The notes below the pieces were generated by a model. That model was not told where the DNA came from and did no database searches. It saw only the letters and a program-made list of their open reading frames with translations. The translations under genes and the position numbers were made by a program. Of a stretch of 64,000 bases of DNA, positions 38,690-48,959 are shown one piece after another. The stretch's first letter is position 1. Every line of letters starts with the position of its first letter. The DNA comes from Musa acuminata AAA Group. Lineage: Eukaryota; Streptophyta; Magnoliopsida; Zingiberales; Musaceae. Location: NCBI RefSeq assembly GCF_036884655.1, contig NC_088327.1:15736501-15800500 (forward strand), given 5' to 3'.

Positions 38690-39300
38690 TTAATATGCTA
38701 CAAAATATTTCATATGCTATTGATATGTTCTGAAACATTTCATACACTATTGATATGCTCTGAAATGTTTCATCTGCTACTGATATGCTCCGAAAAATTT
38801 TATTCACTAATGATATGCTCCGAAACATTTCATATACCTTTGATATGCTCCGAAACATTTCATATGCCATTGATATACTCCTTTGCTTCATATGCCATTG
38901 ATATATTCTGAAACATTTCATACGCCATTGATATGTTCCGAAATATTTTATTCGCCATTGATATGCTCCGAAATATTTCATCCGCTATTGATATGCTCCA
39001 AAATATTTCATAAGTCATTGATATGCTCCAAAACATTTTATATATCATTAATATACTCTAAAATGCTTCATATGTCATTGATATATTGTGAAACATTTCA
39101 TACACCATTGATATGCTCCAAAATATTTCATCCGCCATTGATATGCTCCAAAATATTTTATATGCCATTGATATGCTCTGAAACATTTCATATGCCATTG
39201 ATATACTCCAAAATGCTTCATATGGTATTGATATGTTTCGAAACATTTCATATACCATTGATATGCTCTGAAACACTCCTTACTTCATTGATAAGCTCTA
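38690..39300. repeat. 30-bp minisatellite array, unit B
   Basis: About 20 units of the same 30-bp consensus as unit A. One unit near 38880 is shortened (CTCCTTTGCTTCATATGCC). The overlapping frames at 38673-39305 on both strands are by-products. Confidence 0.93.
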
Positions 39301-39309
39301 ATTAGTCTT

Positions 39310-40914
39310 TGTTGGAAAATCTTGGGGGTGACATCACATGCGCAGTGGAAGAACAAGAAAAACAAAATATCCAATTTCCCAAAAAGATGTTCGTCGTCGT
39401 GCGAAGATTGGTGTGCAAAAATCCGCGAAATAAACTACGTACAGAATAGATTGTATTATATAGGGAGATCATATATCCCTGTTTTCTTGCAGATCTCTAG
39501 GAGAGGGTGAAGGAGGTCAAGCGTCCTCCTCTCTAGTGGTGATCTACATAGTAGGGCTGCGATGATGCTCCTCAAAACTCCAGGCCTACTCCGAGGTGGA
39601 GAGGGGGAGGAGAATAGGAGAGGCAAGCAAAGGCTCTAGCCTATGAACTACTGAATCCCTCCTATTTATAGAGGTCCCTTGTCAAACCCTAATTGATCAT
39701 CCCCTAGTGGGTATTGGATCTGCATCCAATTACCCATGCCTTTTAGATTAGTGGATCTCTATCCAATAATCTCTCATGGGCTCTTATTGGATCTCGTTCA
39801 TGGGATCTAATAATTCAGGGGCTTATTGGATATCCAATAAGATAGGGGCTCCGACGAATATCTCATATCCGAACCTCTACTCATCGCAATGCCTACCATA
39901 TGCATGTGACCCTCTAGGCCCAATATCGAGCTGGCCATGAGTCATACCCGTCAGAACTCCTTCAAACTTAGTGAATTATTCTCTCTATAATAATTCACTC
40001 GACTCATCGATTACGGACGTACTAGGCTACTATATCGTAATCCCCAAATAATACAGGGGAATACAAATCCATTGGATATGTCTGTCCTCAGTTACCATAT
40101 ATCTATAGTCCCTCATCCATTTAATATCCTAGAGACCGTATATCGGGTATGGTGTTGTTAGACCCATACGGTTTCTTCTCGAGTCTCCCTCTAATCGGAT
40201 TCTCCCGGAGAACTCTTTCTCTCTCAATCCGAATGACCCTGGCCAGGGATTTGTTTGAGCAAGAACACATGAGATATTCTTCTCATGATGTCGAGAGTGG
40301 ATGATCCTCTATCGACACTCAATAGCCCTCGTAAGGTCGACTACCACTCCCAATGACCAGCTGTACTAGATCTGGGATATCCAAACCTATAAGTCTGGTA
40401 TCAAAGAGTGGAGCACTCATACAGGACATCCTTGGTGTCTCAAGTCTAAGGACCAGATATACCACTAGGACTACGGAATCTCTGTATGACAATAAGGCAT
40501 CATCAACTATCTAGCATTTCGTATGCGGATTAATCAGTGAACTCATTCTCCAATGAGCACCTGTATTATATCCTTAGTGTCCCCACATGAGCAGCTATGA
40601 GACCAGCTACATCTATCATATGAATGGGTATACAGCACACCAGTCTGTCCGGTTATCACAATGTCCCTCTCGAGTAACCTATGACCGAGATTATTTAGGA
40701 TCTGTATTTAAAGATGAATCGATCTCATTATCGTAATCTTATCACGATCCAATTCCCATTTCACAGATCCAAGAACATCACAATATATACATGCATATAT
40801 GCAATAGTTGATATAAAGTGATAAATACTAAAATATAATAAGCAAAAAGATTATGTGTCAAGTCACACGTGTCATCACTCACGTGATTGGCTTGTTGGGC
40901 ACCTACGACTAGCA
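39310..40914 (-). mobile_element. Solo LTR of a Ty1/copia element (1605 bp)
   Basis: The plus strand begins TGTTGGAAAATC and ends GACTAGCA, with GTCTT at 39305-39309 and again at 40915-40919 as a perfect 5-bp target duplication. The intact pre-insertion sequence is preserved in unit A at about 35532-35550 (ATTAGTCTTTACTCTC). In reverse complement it aligns over its full length with the LTR at 44849-46450 (1602 bp), so it is the same family in opposite orientation. No internal region remains, as expected after LTR-LTR recombination. Confidence 0.93.
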
Positions 40915-42034
40915 GTCTTTACTCTCTTATTATGAACAAAATATGCTTCGAATGAAATAACATTATAATTCTGCGTTCGTTGAGTGGCTACCTATGAACT
41001 CTTATATTCCTGCCTTTTATTTGGTACCTTATTTGTTTGAAACTATCATCTTTCATTATGAATATGTTAGTCGATTGTTGAGCTCTATATGCTCACTCTA
41101 TTGCTATATAAAATTTTCAGGATAACTTGTTGCTTACTAAAATGTTTAAATTGAGTTGAGGCTGTGGAAAGTTAGAAGATTTTGGGATAAACCTTTAGTG
41201 GATGATATGTTTTTATTGTATAAGTATACTTAGTGTCTAATGAAACATTGATGGTAAATATGAGCTTATGAGTTTTGTAAATGTTTAAAGGATCTTTCAT
41301 GTTTAGGATTTTGTAGTATTAAGTTTAATTTATGTAATGATATGAACATATGGTAAATATTAGTTTTTGTGATTATATAGTATTCCACACTTGTCTTGGA
41401 TTTATGAGGTGGTTATTGTCTTAGTGAGTTAGGTTTAGATTTTATAATTTATTGAGTGTTATGGTATATGATTTTAAACTGCATAGATTTTATGAATTGT
41501 GGAATTATATATGCGAATGATTGAATGTTTTATCAATATCGTCAAATATGTGTTTGGATCCTGTGGTGAATTGTTGTTGAATTATAATAATGATAGGTTC
41601 ATGCTTCCTAAATGTGAAAATTTGGGGGGCATGATGGAGGAAAAAATTTGAGTCCAAAATGTGTGAAATTAATGAAAAACCTAAAGCCAAAGCAAAGCTT
41701 CTTCTTCCTCTACTTCAATTCATCTTCCCTTTTCTTCTTAATCCTACGTTGGATGCACCAGGTTTCCCTCCTTTAGTTTCCCCTCTAATATATTAGATTT
41801 GGCTAATATAAGGATTGCAATATGACAAGCATGCATGAAAAAGGCTTATGTGTCATCTATAGAACAAACATAGATGGCATCAATCTTAGGTTAGCTAGTG
41901 ACACATATCGACTATTTTTTTTAACTTCATATGAATCTTTCACAAATCATATCAAATTTCTGATATTTATATTTATGTCCTAACATTATAAATAAGCCCT
42001 TATAAAATTTTTAAAAATAAGGAATGTTACACTC

Positions 42035-42360
42035 TCGGAGTATACTAATGGTATATGAAATATTTCAGAGTATATCAAGGGCATATGAAATGTTTCGAAG
42101 TATATCAATGATATATAAAACATTTCAGAGCATATCAATGGTGTATAAAATGTTTTAGTATATGAAACATTTCAGAGCATATCAAGGGCATATTCAAAAT
42201 ATATCAATGGTATAGAAAGTATTTTAGAGTATATCAATAGCATAAGAATTATTTCGGAGCATATAAATGATATATGAAATATTTCGGAGCATATCAATGA
42301 TATATAAAATTTTTCAGAAGCATAAGAAATATTTTCGAACATATCAAAGAACAAATACAA
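42035..42360. repeat. Inverted 30-bp minisatellite after unit B
   Basis: About ten diverged 30-bp units in reverse complement, the counterpart of 36655-37020. Confidence 0.8.
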
Positions 42361-42440
42361 AACAGAAGCTCAAACATCACATGTGTTATTGCATATATTT
42401 CATTCTTATCAAAAGCACATATAGAAGCACATCTCTCATT

Positions 42441-43608
42441 TTTAAAAATTTTATAAGGGTTTATTTGTAATATTAGGGCCTAAATGTAAATATTAAAAAT
42501 TTGATATGATTTGTGAAAGATTCATATTAAGTAAAAAAAATGGTGGACATGTGTCACTAACTAACCTAAGGTTGTGCCAGCTATGTTTGTTCTATGGATG
42601 ACAAATAAGCCTCTTTCATGCATACTTGCCATCTTGTAATCCTTATATTAGCCAAATCTAATGTATTAGAGGAGAAACTAAAGGATGGAAATTTGCTGCA
42701 TCCAAATTGAGAAGAGAAGATGAATTGAAGTAGAGGAAGAAGAAGCTTTGCTTTGGCTTGATGTTTTATATCAATTCCATACATTTGAAACTCAAAATTT
42801 TTTAAGGCAAGTGTTCTAACCCCTTCTTACATAATTTATATCTTTGATTTCCTCTTAATTCTGAAAATTTTGGATGATTTTGGCTTCATACATGATATTT
42901 TTATCATTTGGGTATAAAATAGTGAATCTGAAATTTTTCGAGCTTTGACCTTTCTGCATTGTTCTAGCCATAACTTTCTACATAGATTTTTGATTTTAGA
43001 AAAACCAAATTTATTTCAAAAAAACTTATAGCTCTCTTTTTTACTACCAAGATTTATAAATTTGGAGTCTATTTACCTACCAAACTGTTATTTCAACTGA
43101 CCCTATGAAATCTATAAAATAGAGACTATCGTTTTTGATCTTTTAGTACTCTCTTGCTTATAACTCTTTGTTAAAAACTCTGATTTATACAAAATATGAT
43201 TTATCAAAAATAATACTTATAAATATTTCTGTGCATATTAGATTTGTATGATTTGGAGTATAAATTCCTATTGAATCATCTATTCTAATCAACTCTATGA
43301 ATTCTGCAAAACAAAGATAATGTTCTATGACCTTTGGTAATTAAATTATTTATAGCTCCTTGTTGGAAATTTATATTCATACAAAATTTGATTTATCAAA
43401 AACAAGATTGATATATCTTTTGAAAGACCAAAATTGGAGCTTAATTGGTTATCCAAATAATTCATACAATGTGCCTCTCAAATTCTGTCAAAATCGAGCT
43501 TTGATTGATTTTGCCTATTTTTGTTTCATCACTTTGGAAATTAATTTCAGCTAAATTCCTTACTTCAGTTGAGCTTCACATTATTACTTTAAATTCTTGT
43601 ATACTCTT
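42441..43608 (+). repeat. LTR-derived macro-repeat unit C, truncated
   Basis: It begins like units A and B (AAGGGTTTATTTGTAAT...TAAATGTAAATATTAAAAATTTGATATGATT) and follows them for 1.15 kb, up to the TTGAGCTTCACATTATTAC block, where a copia LTR starts at 43609. Confidence 0.75.
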
Positions 43609-43805
43609 TGTTAGTCATAGGTGCCCTGCAAGCCAATCACACGAGTGATGACACAAGTGATTTGACACAGTCTTTTTTTCTTATTATATTTTGGCATTTA
43701 TCACTTTATATTGCTTGTTACATATATGCATATATATATTGTGATGTTCTTGGATCTGTGTAATAAGAATCGGATCGTGATGAGATCACGATAATGAGAC
43801 CGATT
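43609..43805 (+). mobile_element. Truncated LTR of the copia family with 1.6-kb LTRs (family A)
   Basis: It starts TGTTAGTCATAGGTGCC, the same start as the LTR at 44849, and follows it for about 197 bp to GATGAGATCACGATAATGAG. It is then replaced at 43806 by the start of a different LTR. Confidence 0.85.
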
Positions 43806-44362
43806 TGTTGAATCTCATATTTTGATGATGAAACCAATTGATAAGTGTTTACGATTTAATCTGCGTTTTGAGAGACGTAGGATGCTTCGATCAGGGAGAG
43901 ACAATTAAAGCAGGAAGAATCATGTTGGGCTATAGAAAAATATGTCAGAAGATTGGATGTCGGGCCGAAGGATCGGTCGACATATCGACATAAGGCTTTA
44001 GGTTATGGATTCGGGCATTGGGCCAAGAAGAGCGGATATTGCGGCAAGGACATTGGAGTTGTGGAGGTCGACTGGCCGATTGGGCAATAGGCCACAAGAG
44101 AGGACGATGCGCTAATAAATCGGATGAAGTATCGATGGACCAATGACATGTCGGACGACATGATTCATGATTAGTAATAATTGTCTAAATCGAAGTATGT
44201 TTTTATATGTGCAGGATTAACTATGATAGCAAGGCATAAAGCAAAATAAAGTCCCAGAGTCAAGAACGCGATTTCGTTGGGAGTTCGAGAGTTCGTCGAA
44301 AGTTCGGACGTTCATCGGAAGTTCTACCGGAACCAAACGAGAAGTCTAGGAGCTCGCCAAAG
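43806..44362 (+). mobile_element. Fragment of a different copia LTR (family B) in plus orientation
   Basis: It starts TGTTGAATCTCATATTTTGATGATGAAACC. It matches, in reverse complement, the outer end of the LTR at 52746-53615 (53540-53615 region) and also the stretch of the LTR near 59200-59400, for example TAATAATTGTCTA and CGAGAGTTCG. It ends in the RNase H fragment near 44362. The plus-strand frame from 44277 therefore starts in LTR sequence and its first 30 residues are not protein-coding. Confidence 0.75.
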
Positions 44363-44774
44363 ATATGGAGGTAGTAGCCTTAAGGTTGAAGGCTATACAG
44401 ACTTAACTTTTCAATCTGATGTCAATGATAGCAAGTCAAATTTGGGGTACGTATATACCTTGAATAGAGGAGCAGTGTGCTGGAAGAGTTCCAAGCAAGA
44501 TACTACTACTGACTCGACCATAGAGGCAAAGTATATTGCTGCATCAGATGCAGCAAAGGAGGGAGTCTGGTTGAAGAAGTTCATCACAGATTTGGGAGTT
44601 GTGCCGGGTAGCGAGGAGCCGATCTCCTTATATTGCGATAACAACGGGGCGATTGCGCATGTTCTGAGGAGGTTCCACCTTATTAGAGAGATCGTAACCC
44701 GAGGAGATATAACAGTGGAAAGAGTTCCATCCGAAGATAGCATTGCAGATCCACTGACAAAGCTGTTGTCTTAG
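44363..44774 (+). pseudogene. Ty1/copia RNase H fragment
   Basis: It encodes the C-terminal RNase H of a copia polyprotein: GYTDLTFQSDVNDSKSNLGY, CWKSSKQDTTTDSTIEAKY, AASDAAKEGVWLKKFI, LYCDNNGAIA, and DSIADPLTK near the end, with a stop at 44772-44774. Reverse transcriptase, integrase and gag are absent. Between GAIA and LRRFHLI about 14-15 residues that the family normally has (a basic QAKEPRSH-type stretch) are missing without a frameshift. The fragment is followed by a polypurine tract and a full LTR, so it is the 3' end of a family A element. Confidence 0.85.
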
Positions 44775-44835
44775 ATTGTCTTTGAGTGTCACAGGGGTCT
44801 GATGGGGATCAAACACATAGGTGATTGGCTTTAGG

Positions 44836-44848
44836 TCAAGTGGGAGAT
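44836..44848 (+). other. Polypurine tract of the family A copia element
   Basis: CAAGTGGGAGAT directly precedes the LTR start TGCTAGTCATAGG. This is the usual copia PPT/LTR junction. Confidence 0.8.
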
Positions 44849-46450
44849 TGCTAGTCATAGGTGCCCAGCAAGCCAATCACGTGAGTGATGGCACGTGTGA
44901 CTTGATACAAAATCTTTTTGCTTATTATATTTTGGCATATATTACTTTATAACTATTGCATATATGCATATATATATTGTGATGTCCTTGGATTTGTGCA
45001 ATGGGAATCGGATCATGATGAGATCATAAAAATGAGATCGATTCACATTTAAACACATATCCTAAATAATCCCGGTCATAGGTTACTCGAGAGGGACATC
45101 GTGATAACCGGACAGACTGGTGTGCTGTATACCCATCCATATGATGGATGCAGTGGGTCTCATAGCTACTCGTGTAGGGACACTAGGGATACAGTACAGG
45201 TGCTCATTGGAGAATGAGTTCACTGATTGATCCGCTTACGAAAGGCTGGATGGTTGATGATGCCTTATTGTCAAACAATGATTCCGTAGTCCTAGTGGTA
45301 TATCTGGTCCTTAGACTTGAGACACCAAGGATGTCCTGTATGAGTACTTCACTCTTTGATACTAGAATTATATGTTTGGTTATTCCAGATCTTGTACAAC
45401 TGGTCATTGGGAGTGGTAGTCGACCTTACGAGGGCTATTGAGTGTCGATAGAGGATCATCCACTCTCGGCGTCATGAGAGGAATATCTCATGTGTTCTTG
45501 CTCAGACAAATCCCTAGCCAAGGTCATTTGGGTTGAGAGAGAATGAGTTCTCCGGGAGAATCTGATTAGAGCGAGACTCGAGTATAAACCGTATGGGTTT
45601 GACAGTACTATGCTCGATATACGGTCTTTGGGATATTAGATGGATGAGGGATTATAGGTACATGGTAACTGAGGACAGACAGGTCCAATGGATTGGATTC
45701 CCCTGTATCGTCTGGGGACTACGGCGTAGTGGCCTAGTACGTCCATAGTCGATGAGTCAAGTGAATTATTACAAAGATAATAATTCACTAAGTTAGAAGG
45801 AGTTCTGACAGGTATGACTCACGACCAACTCAATATTGGGCCTAGAGGGTCACACACATATGGCAGGCATTGCGATGAGTAGAGGTTCGGATATGAGATA
45901 TCCGACGGAGCCCTTGTCTTATTGGATATCCAATAAGCACATGAATTATTGGATCCCATGGACGAGATCCAATAAGAGCCCATGAGAGATTATTGGATAG
46001 AGATCCACTAATCTAAAAGGCTTGGGTTATTGGATGCAAATCCAATACCCACTAGGCGAGGATCCATTAGGGTTTGACAGGGGACCTCTATAAATAAGAG
46101 GGATTCAGAGCCTCATAGGTTAGAGCCTTTGCTTGCCTCTCCTATTCTCCTTCCCCTCTCCACCTCAGAGCAGGCCTTGAGTTTTTTAGGAGCGTCGTCG
46201 CAGCCCTACTGTGTGGATCACCGCTAGAGAGGAGGATGCTTGACCTCCTTCATCTTCTCCTAAGGATCTGCAAGGAAACAAGGATATACGATCTCTCTAG
46301 GTAACACAATCTATTCTATACGCAATTTTTCAGTTTTGTGAATTTTGCGCACCAATCTTCTCACGACGATGAACATCTCTTTGGGAATCGGGGATTTTGT
46401 TTTCTTATTCTTCCGTTGCGCATTGGATGTCGCCCCCAAAGATTTTCACA
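44849..46450 (+). mobile_element. Full-length LTR of copia family A (1602 bp)
   Basis: It begins TGCTAGTCATAGGTGCCC and ends GATTTTCACA, aligns end to end with the solo LTR at 39310-40914, has a PPT upstream and a primer-binding site downstream. It contains CTATAAATAAGAGGG near 46090, a likely TATA region (CTATAAATAGG in the solo copy). Short inverted repeats TTATTGGATATCCAATAA and TATTGGAT/ATCCAATA lie around 45910-46050. The open frame at 45214-45441 is not a gene. Confidence 0.9.
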
Positions 46451-46454
46451 ATAG

Positions 46455-46467
46455 TGGTATCAGATCC
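46455..46467 (+). other. Primer-binding site after the family A LTR
   Basis: TGGTATCAGATCC four bases after the LTR end; it matches the initiator tRNA-Met type with one change (GAGCC to GATCC). Confidence 0.75.
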
Positions 46468-47437
46468 ATGTTGTTCGTGCGATAGATTGGTTTTAAACTA
46501 CGTGTGTTGTGTTTTGGAGAAGCTTTTGACGTCAAAATCGTTGACACAAAAGCGAAAAAGGGCAGCAATTGTTGATGCCCTCGCTATCATCGCAGATGGC
46601 AGCACTGCCATCTGCGTGCAGATAGGCAGCACTGCTATTTGCGTGTAGGCAGGCAGGTAGCACTGCTATATGCGTGTAGGCAGGCAGCCTGCAGCAGCAG
46701 CCGCAAGGGCAGCGATGCATGCGGTCGTTGCTCTCGCGTGGTGACGCGCCGTAGGGCAGCGGCGCCTGTGGCCGCTGCTCCCGCGGGCAAAAACCCAGCA
46801 GGGGCCCGACGAGGCAACACCACCTGTGGGCACTGCCTCGCGGGCAGAACCGCCCGCGGAGGGGACGGTGCCCATAGGGGCGCCCTCCCACGGAGGCAGC
46901 GGCACCCGCGGGGGTGCCCAACTGCAGGGGCAGCGCAGCCAGCGGGCGTGCCGCCTGCAGGCGAGGGTAGCGACTCCGCCGTCCGTCGTACAGCCCGTCG
47001 CCAGCAGGGTGGCGGAGGCGACGACAACAGCAACAGCGGGGGATGAGGGCATTAGGGTTTTTGGGCAAATGACAGTTTTGCCTCTCGGAATTTGAGAAAT
47101 TTTAATTTCTATCTTTTGTCTAAATTATGAAAATACCCCTAGAAATTAAGAAATTCCCTATATGTACCTGATTTCATAAAATACTAATTAATTAAAAAGT
47201 TTAGTTGATTATTATTTTTATTATTATCTAGTAGTCCTATATGATGATGATAATTTATATATGTGATGTATGATGTGTGGACGGTTGATCATTGACGGTG
47301 TGATGTGTATAATTGTGATTATTATTATTTGGGTCTGTGAGCCTCCATTATATTTCTCGTTTATTGTCGGGCCTGTATGTGATTAGTTACTTAGATTCAG
47401 ACTTCATCGGTTGATTCTTGTAAATCAATATCATGAT
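46468..47437 (+). mobile_element. GC-rich 5' leader of a copia element, truncated
   Basis: The sequence after the primer-binding site is probably the untranslated leader. At 46600-46690 it has about three copies of a repeat of 27-35 bp (GGCAGCACTGC(C/T)AT(C/T)TGCGTG). From 46690 to 47045 it is strongly GC-rich with GCGGGCAG/CGGGGG motifs, and then AT-rich again. Overlapping frames on both strands (46532-47095, up to 178 residues) share no protein family and reflect the GC content. No gag follows. The leader ends where a different copia RNase H begins. Confidence 0.5.
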
Positions 47438-47850
47438 ATATTTTTATGATAGCTGGTGAAACTATTTCTTGGAGAAGCATCAAACAAACCTTGACTGCTA
47501 CTTCTACCATAGAAGTTGAGTTTGTCTCCTACTTTGAGGCTACTTCACATGGTGTTTGGCTTAAGAGTTTTATTTTTGGACTTAAACTCATGGATTCTAT
47601 TTCTAGGCCATTAAGAATTTTGTATGATAATTCAACTATTGTCTTTATGGATAAAAATAATAAAAGTAAAAGTCAAAGTAAACACATCGACATTAAGTAT
47701 TTAGCCATAAGAGAATGTGTAAAAGGAAAGAAAGTGGTCATTGAGTATATTAGCACTGAATTGATGATTGCTGATCCTTTGACTAAAGGCATGCCACCTC
47801 TGAAATTCAAGAATCATGTAGAGAAAATAGGACTTGGTTCCATTTTGTAA
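47438..47850 (+). pseudogene. Second Ty1/copia RNase H fragment
   Basis: It encodes GETISWRSIKQTLTATSTIEVEF, SHGVWLKSFI, LYDNSTIVFM, SKHIDIKYLAIRE and ELMIADPLTKGMPPLKFKNHVE, the C-terminal RNase H of a different copia lineage from that at 44363. The N-terminal part with the first catalytic Asp is missing. The stop is at 47848-47850. A PPT and LTR start follow about 200 bp on. Confidence 0.85.
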
Positions 47851-48053
47851 TTATATTGAAACTCTTATATATATTGTGATATTTTCTCATTCATGTGTAC
47901 ATTAGTTTGAGAAAATATATTTGTATCAGACTAAAAATAAATATAAGGTCTATTCATTAAGCAAAATTACCATATGATATGATTCATGCATTTATTTTTT
48001 AATAAAATTATTCAATAAATATTAATTCAAATTATTAAGATAAATATATGGAC

Positions 48054-48433
48054 CAAGTAGGAGAATGTAACTGTTCTCATTAAGTTCAACATTCATTATC
48101 ATTAATTTCTTCATTTATTATGATTTAAATATTTTAATTTTTTTATTCATTATAAATATAACTATTATTATTAAATATTTTATTTATTATTATTAAAATT
48201 TTTCATTATGTTTCAAACATTACAAATTTAAATTAATTCTCGAACGTTACGAAGTTGGTGATAATAAATATTCTTGATGGGAGAACGTCTATATAAATGA
48301 TAGTTTTGGTTCTTGGGCTCTATCTCTCTCTTAGTCTAAAGGATTTCCTATACCATCTAAAGCAAGAGTTTTAAGTCGAGAAGTGCGAAAATACAAAGAG
48401 AAACCATTGTTGAAATTCTTGACAATAATGGTT
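48054..48433 (+). mobile_element. Polypurine tract and 3' LTR of the second copia element
   Basis: AAGTAGGAGAA (48055-48065) precedes TGTAACTGTTCTCATT at 48066, a typical copia PPT/LTR junction. GTCTATATAAATGA at about 48289 is a likely TATA box. The right end is uncertain; TTCTTGACA at 48433 is one candidate, which would make the LTR about 368 bp. No second LTR is present for comparison. Confidence 0.5.
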
Positions 48434-48540
48434 GGAGGTATGTAATTTTTGTTTCCACGTTAGTTTTCTTGTATTTCTATTATAGTGGTTTAAAAACACA
48501 TTTTGATATTAAATTCTTTCGGCCCTGTCCTCCCCTTTGA

Positions 48541-48744
48541 CTTCGTTATTCTCTTAGACAATCTACCCAATGATAACGTTGGAGGCGATCCTCATCTATT
48601 GCACTATCCCATTTCTCCTGCTTTACTATTATCTCCTTCGGCTTTCGCTATTCTCTCGGATGGCCTACCAAACCATGTTGTCAGTGGTGATCCTCATTTC
48701 ATGTACTGTCTCATTTCTCTTATTTCACTATCTTATCCAATGCT
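48541..48744 (+). repeat. 102-bp tandem duplication
   Basis: Two units, at 48541 (CTTCGTTATTCTCTTAGACAA) and 48643 (TTTCGCTATTCTCTCGGATGG), align over 100 bp with about 75-80 percent identity by eye. They lie in an open frame 48503-48874 (123 residues) whose product I do not recognise. The 34-codon period keeps it open. It is probably retrotransposon-derived and not a gene. Confidence 0.65.
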
Positions 48745-48959
48745 TTTGGCTTTATGTAAGGTCGGTGGTTCTTTACTGATAGTGAGGATCGAAATTATCA
48801 TTTTATCATTTTTAGTATCATTTTTATACGTAACAATACATGTGGTATCTTCTTCAGTAAAGTTAATGATGTGAGGAGAAGCAGTGTTAAAAGCTTTACT
48901 TTTATAAATATAGAAATATCAATATAATTTTTTAAAGTGTAAAGATCAAAATTCTAAAC

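Larger units (their letters stand above)
37086..42440 (+). repeat. LTR-derived macro-repeat unit B (interrupted by a solo LTR)
   Basis: It has the same layout as unit A: body from about 37090, minisatellite 38690-39300, body resumed at 40920-41636, inverted arm about 41641-42032, inverted minisatellite 42035-42360. Removing the 1605-bp solo LTR and one 5-bp target copy leaves a period of about 3.74 kb to the next unit start, close to the 3.82 kb between A and B. Confidence 0.75.

Noticed and set aside
46532..47095. Overlapping frames of 128-178 aa (Ala/Arg/Gly/Pro-rich) as genes
   Set aside because: They overlap in several frames and on both strands in a GC-rich leader after a retrotransposon primer-binding site. 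This is a composition effect.
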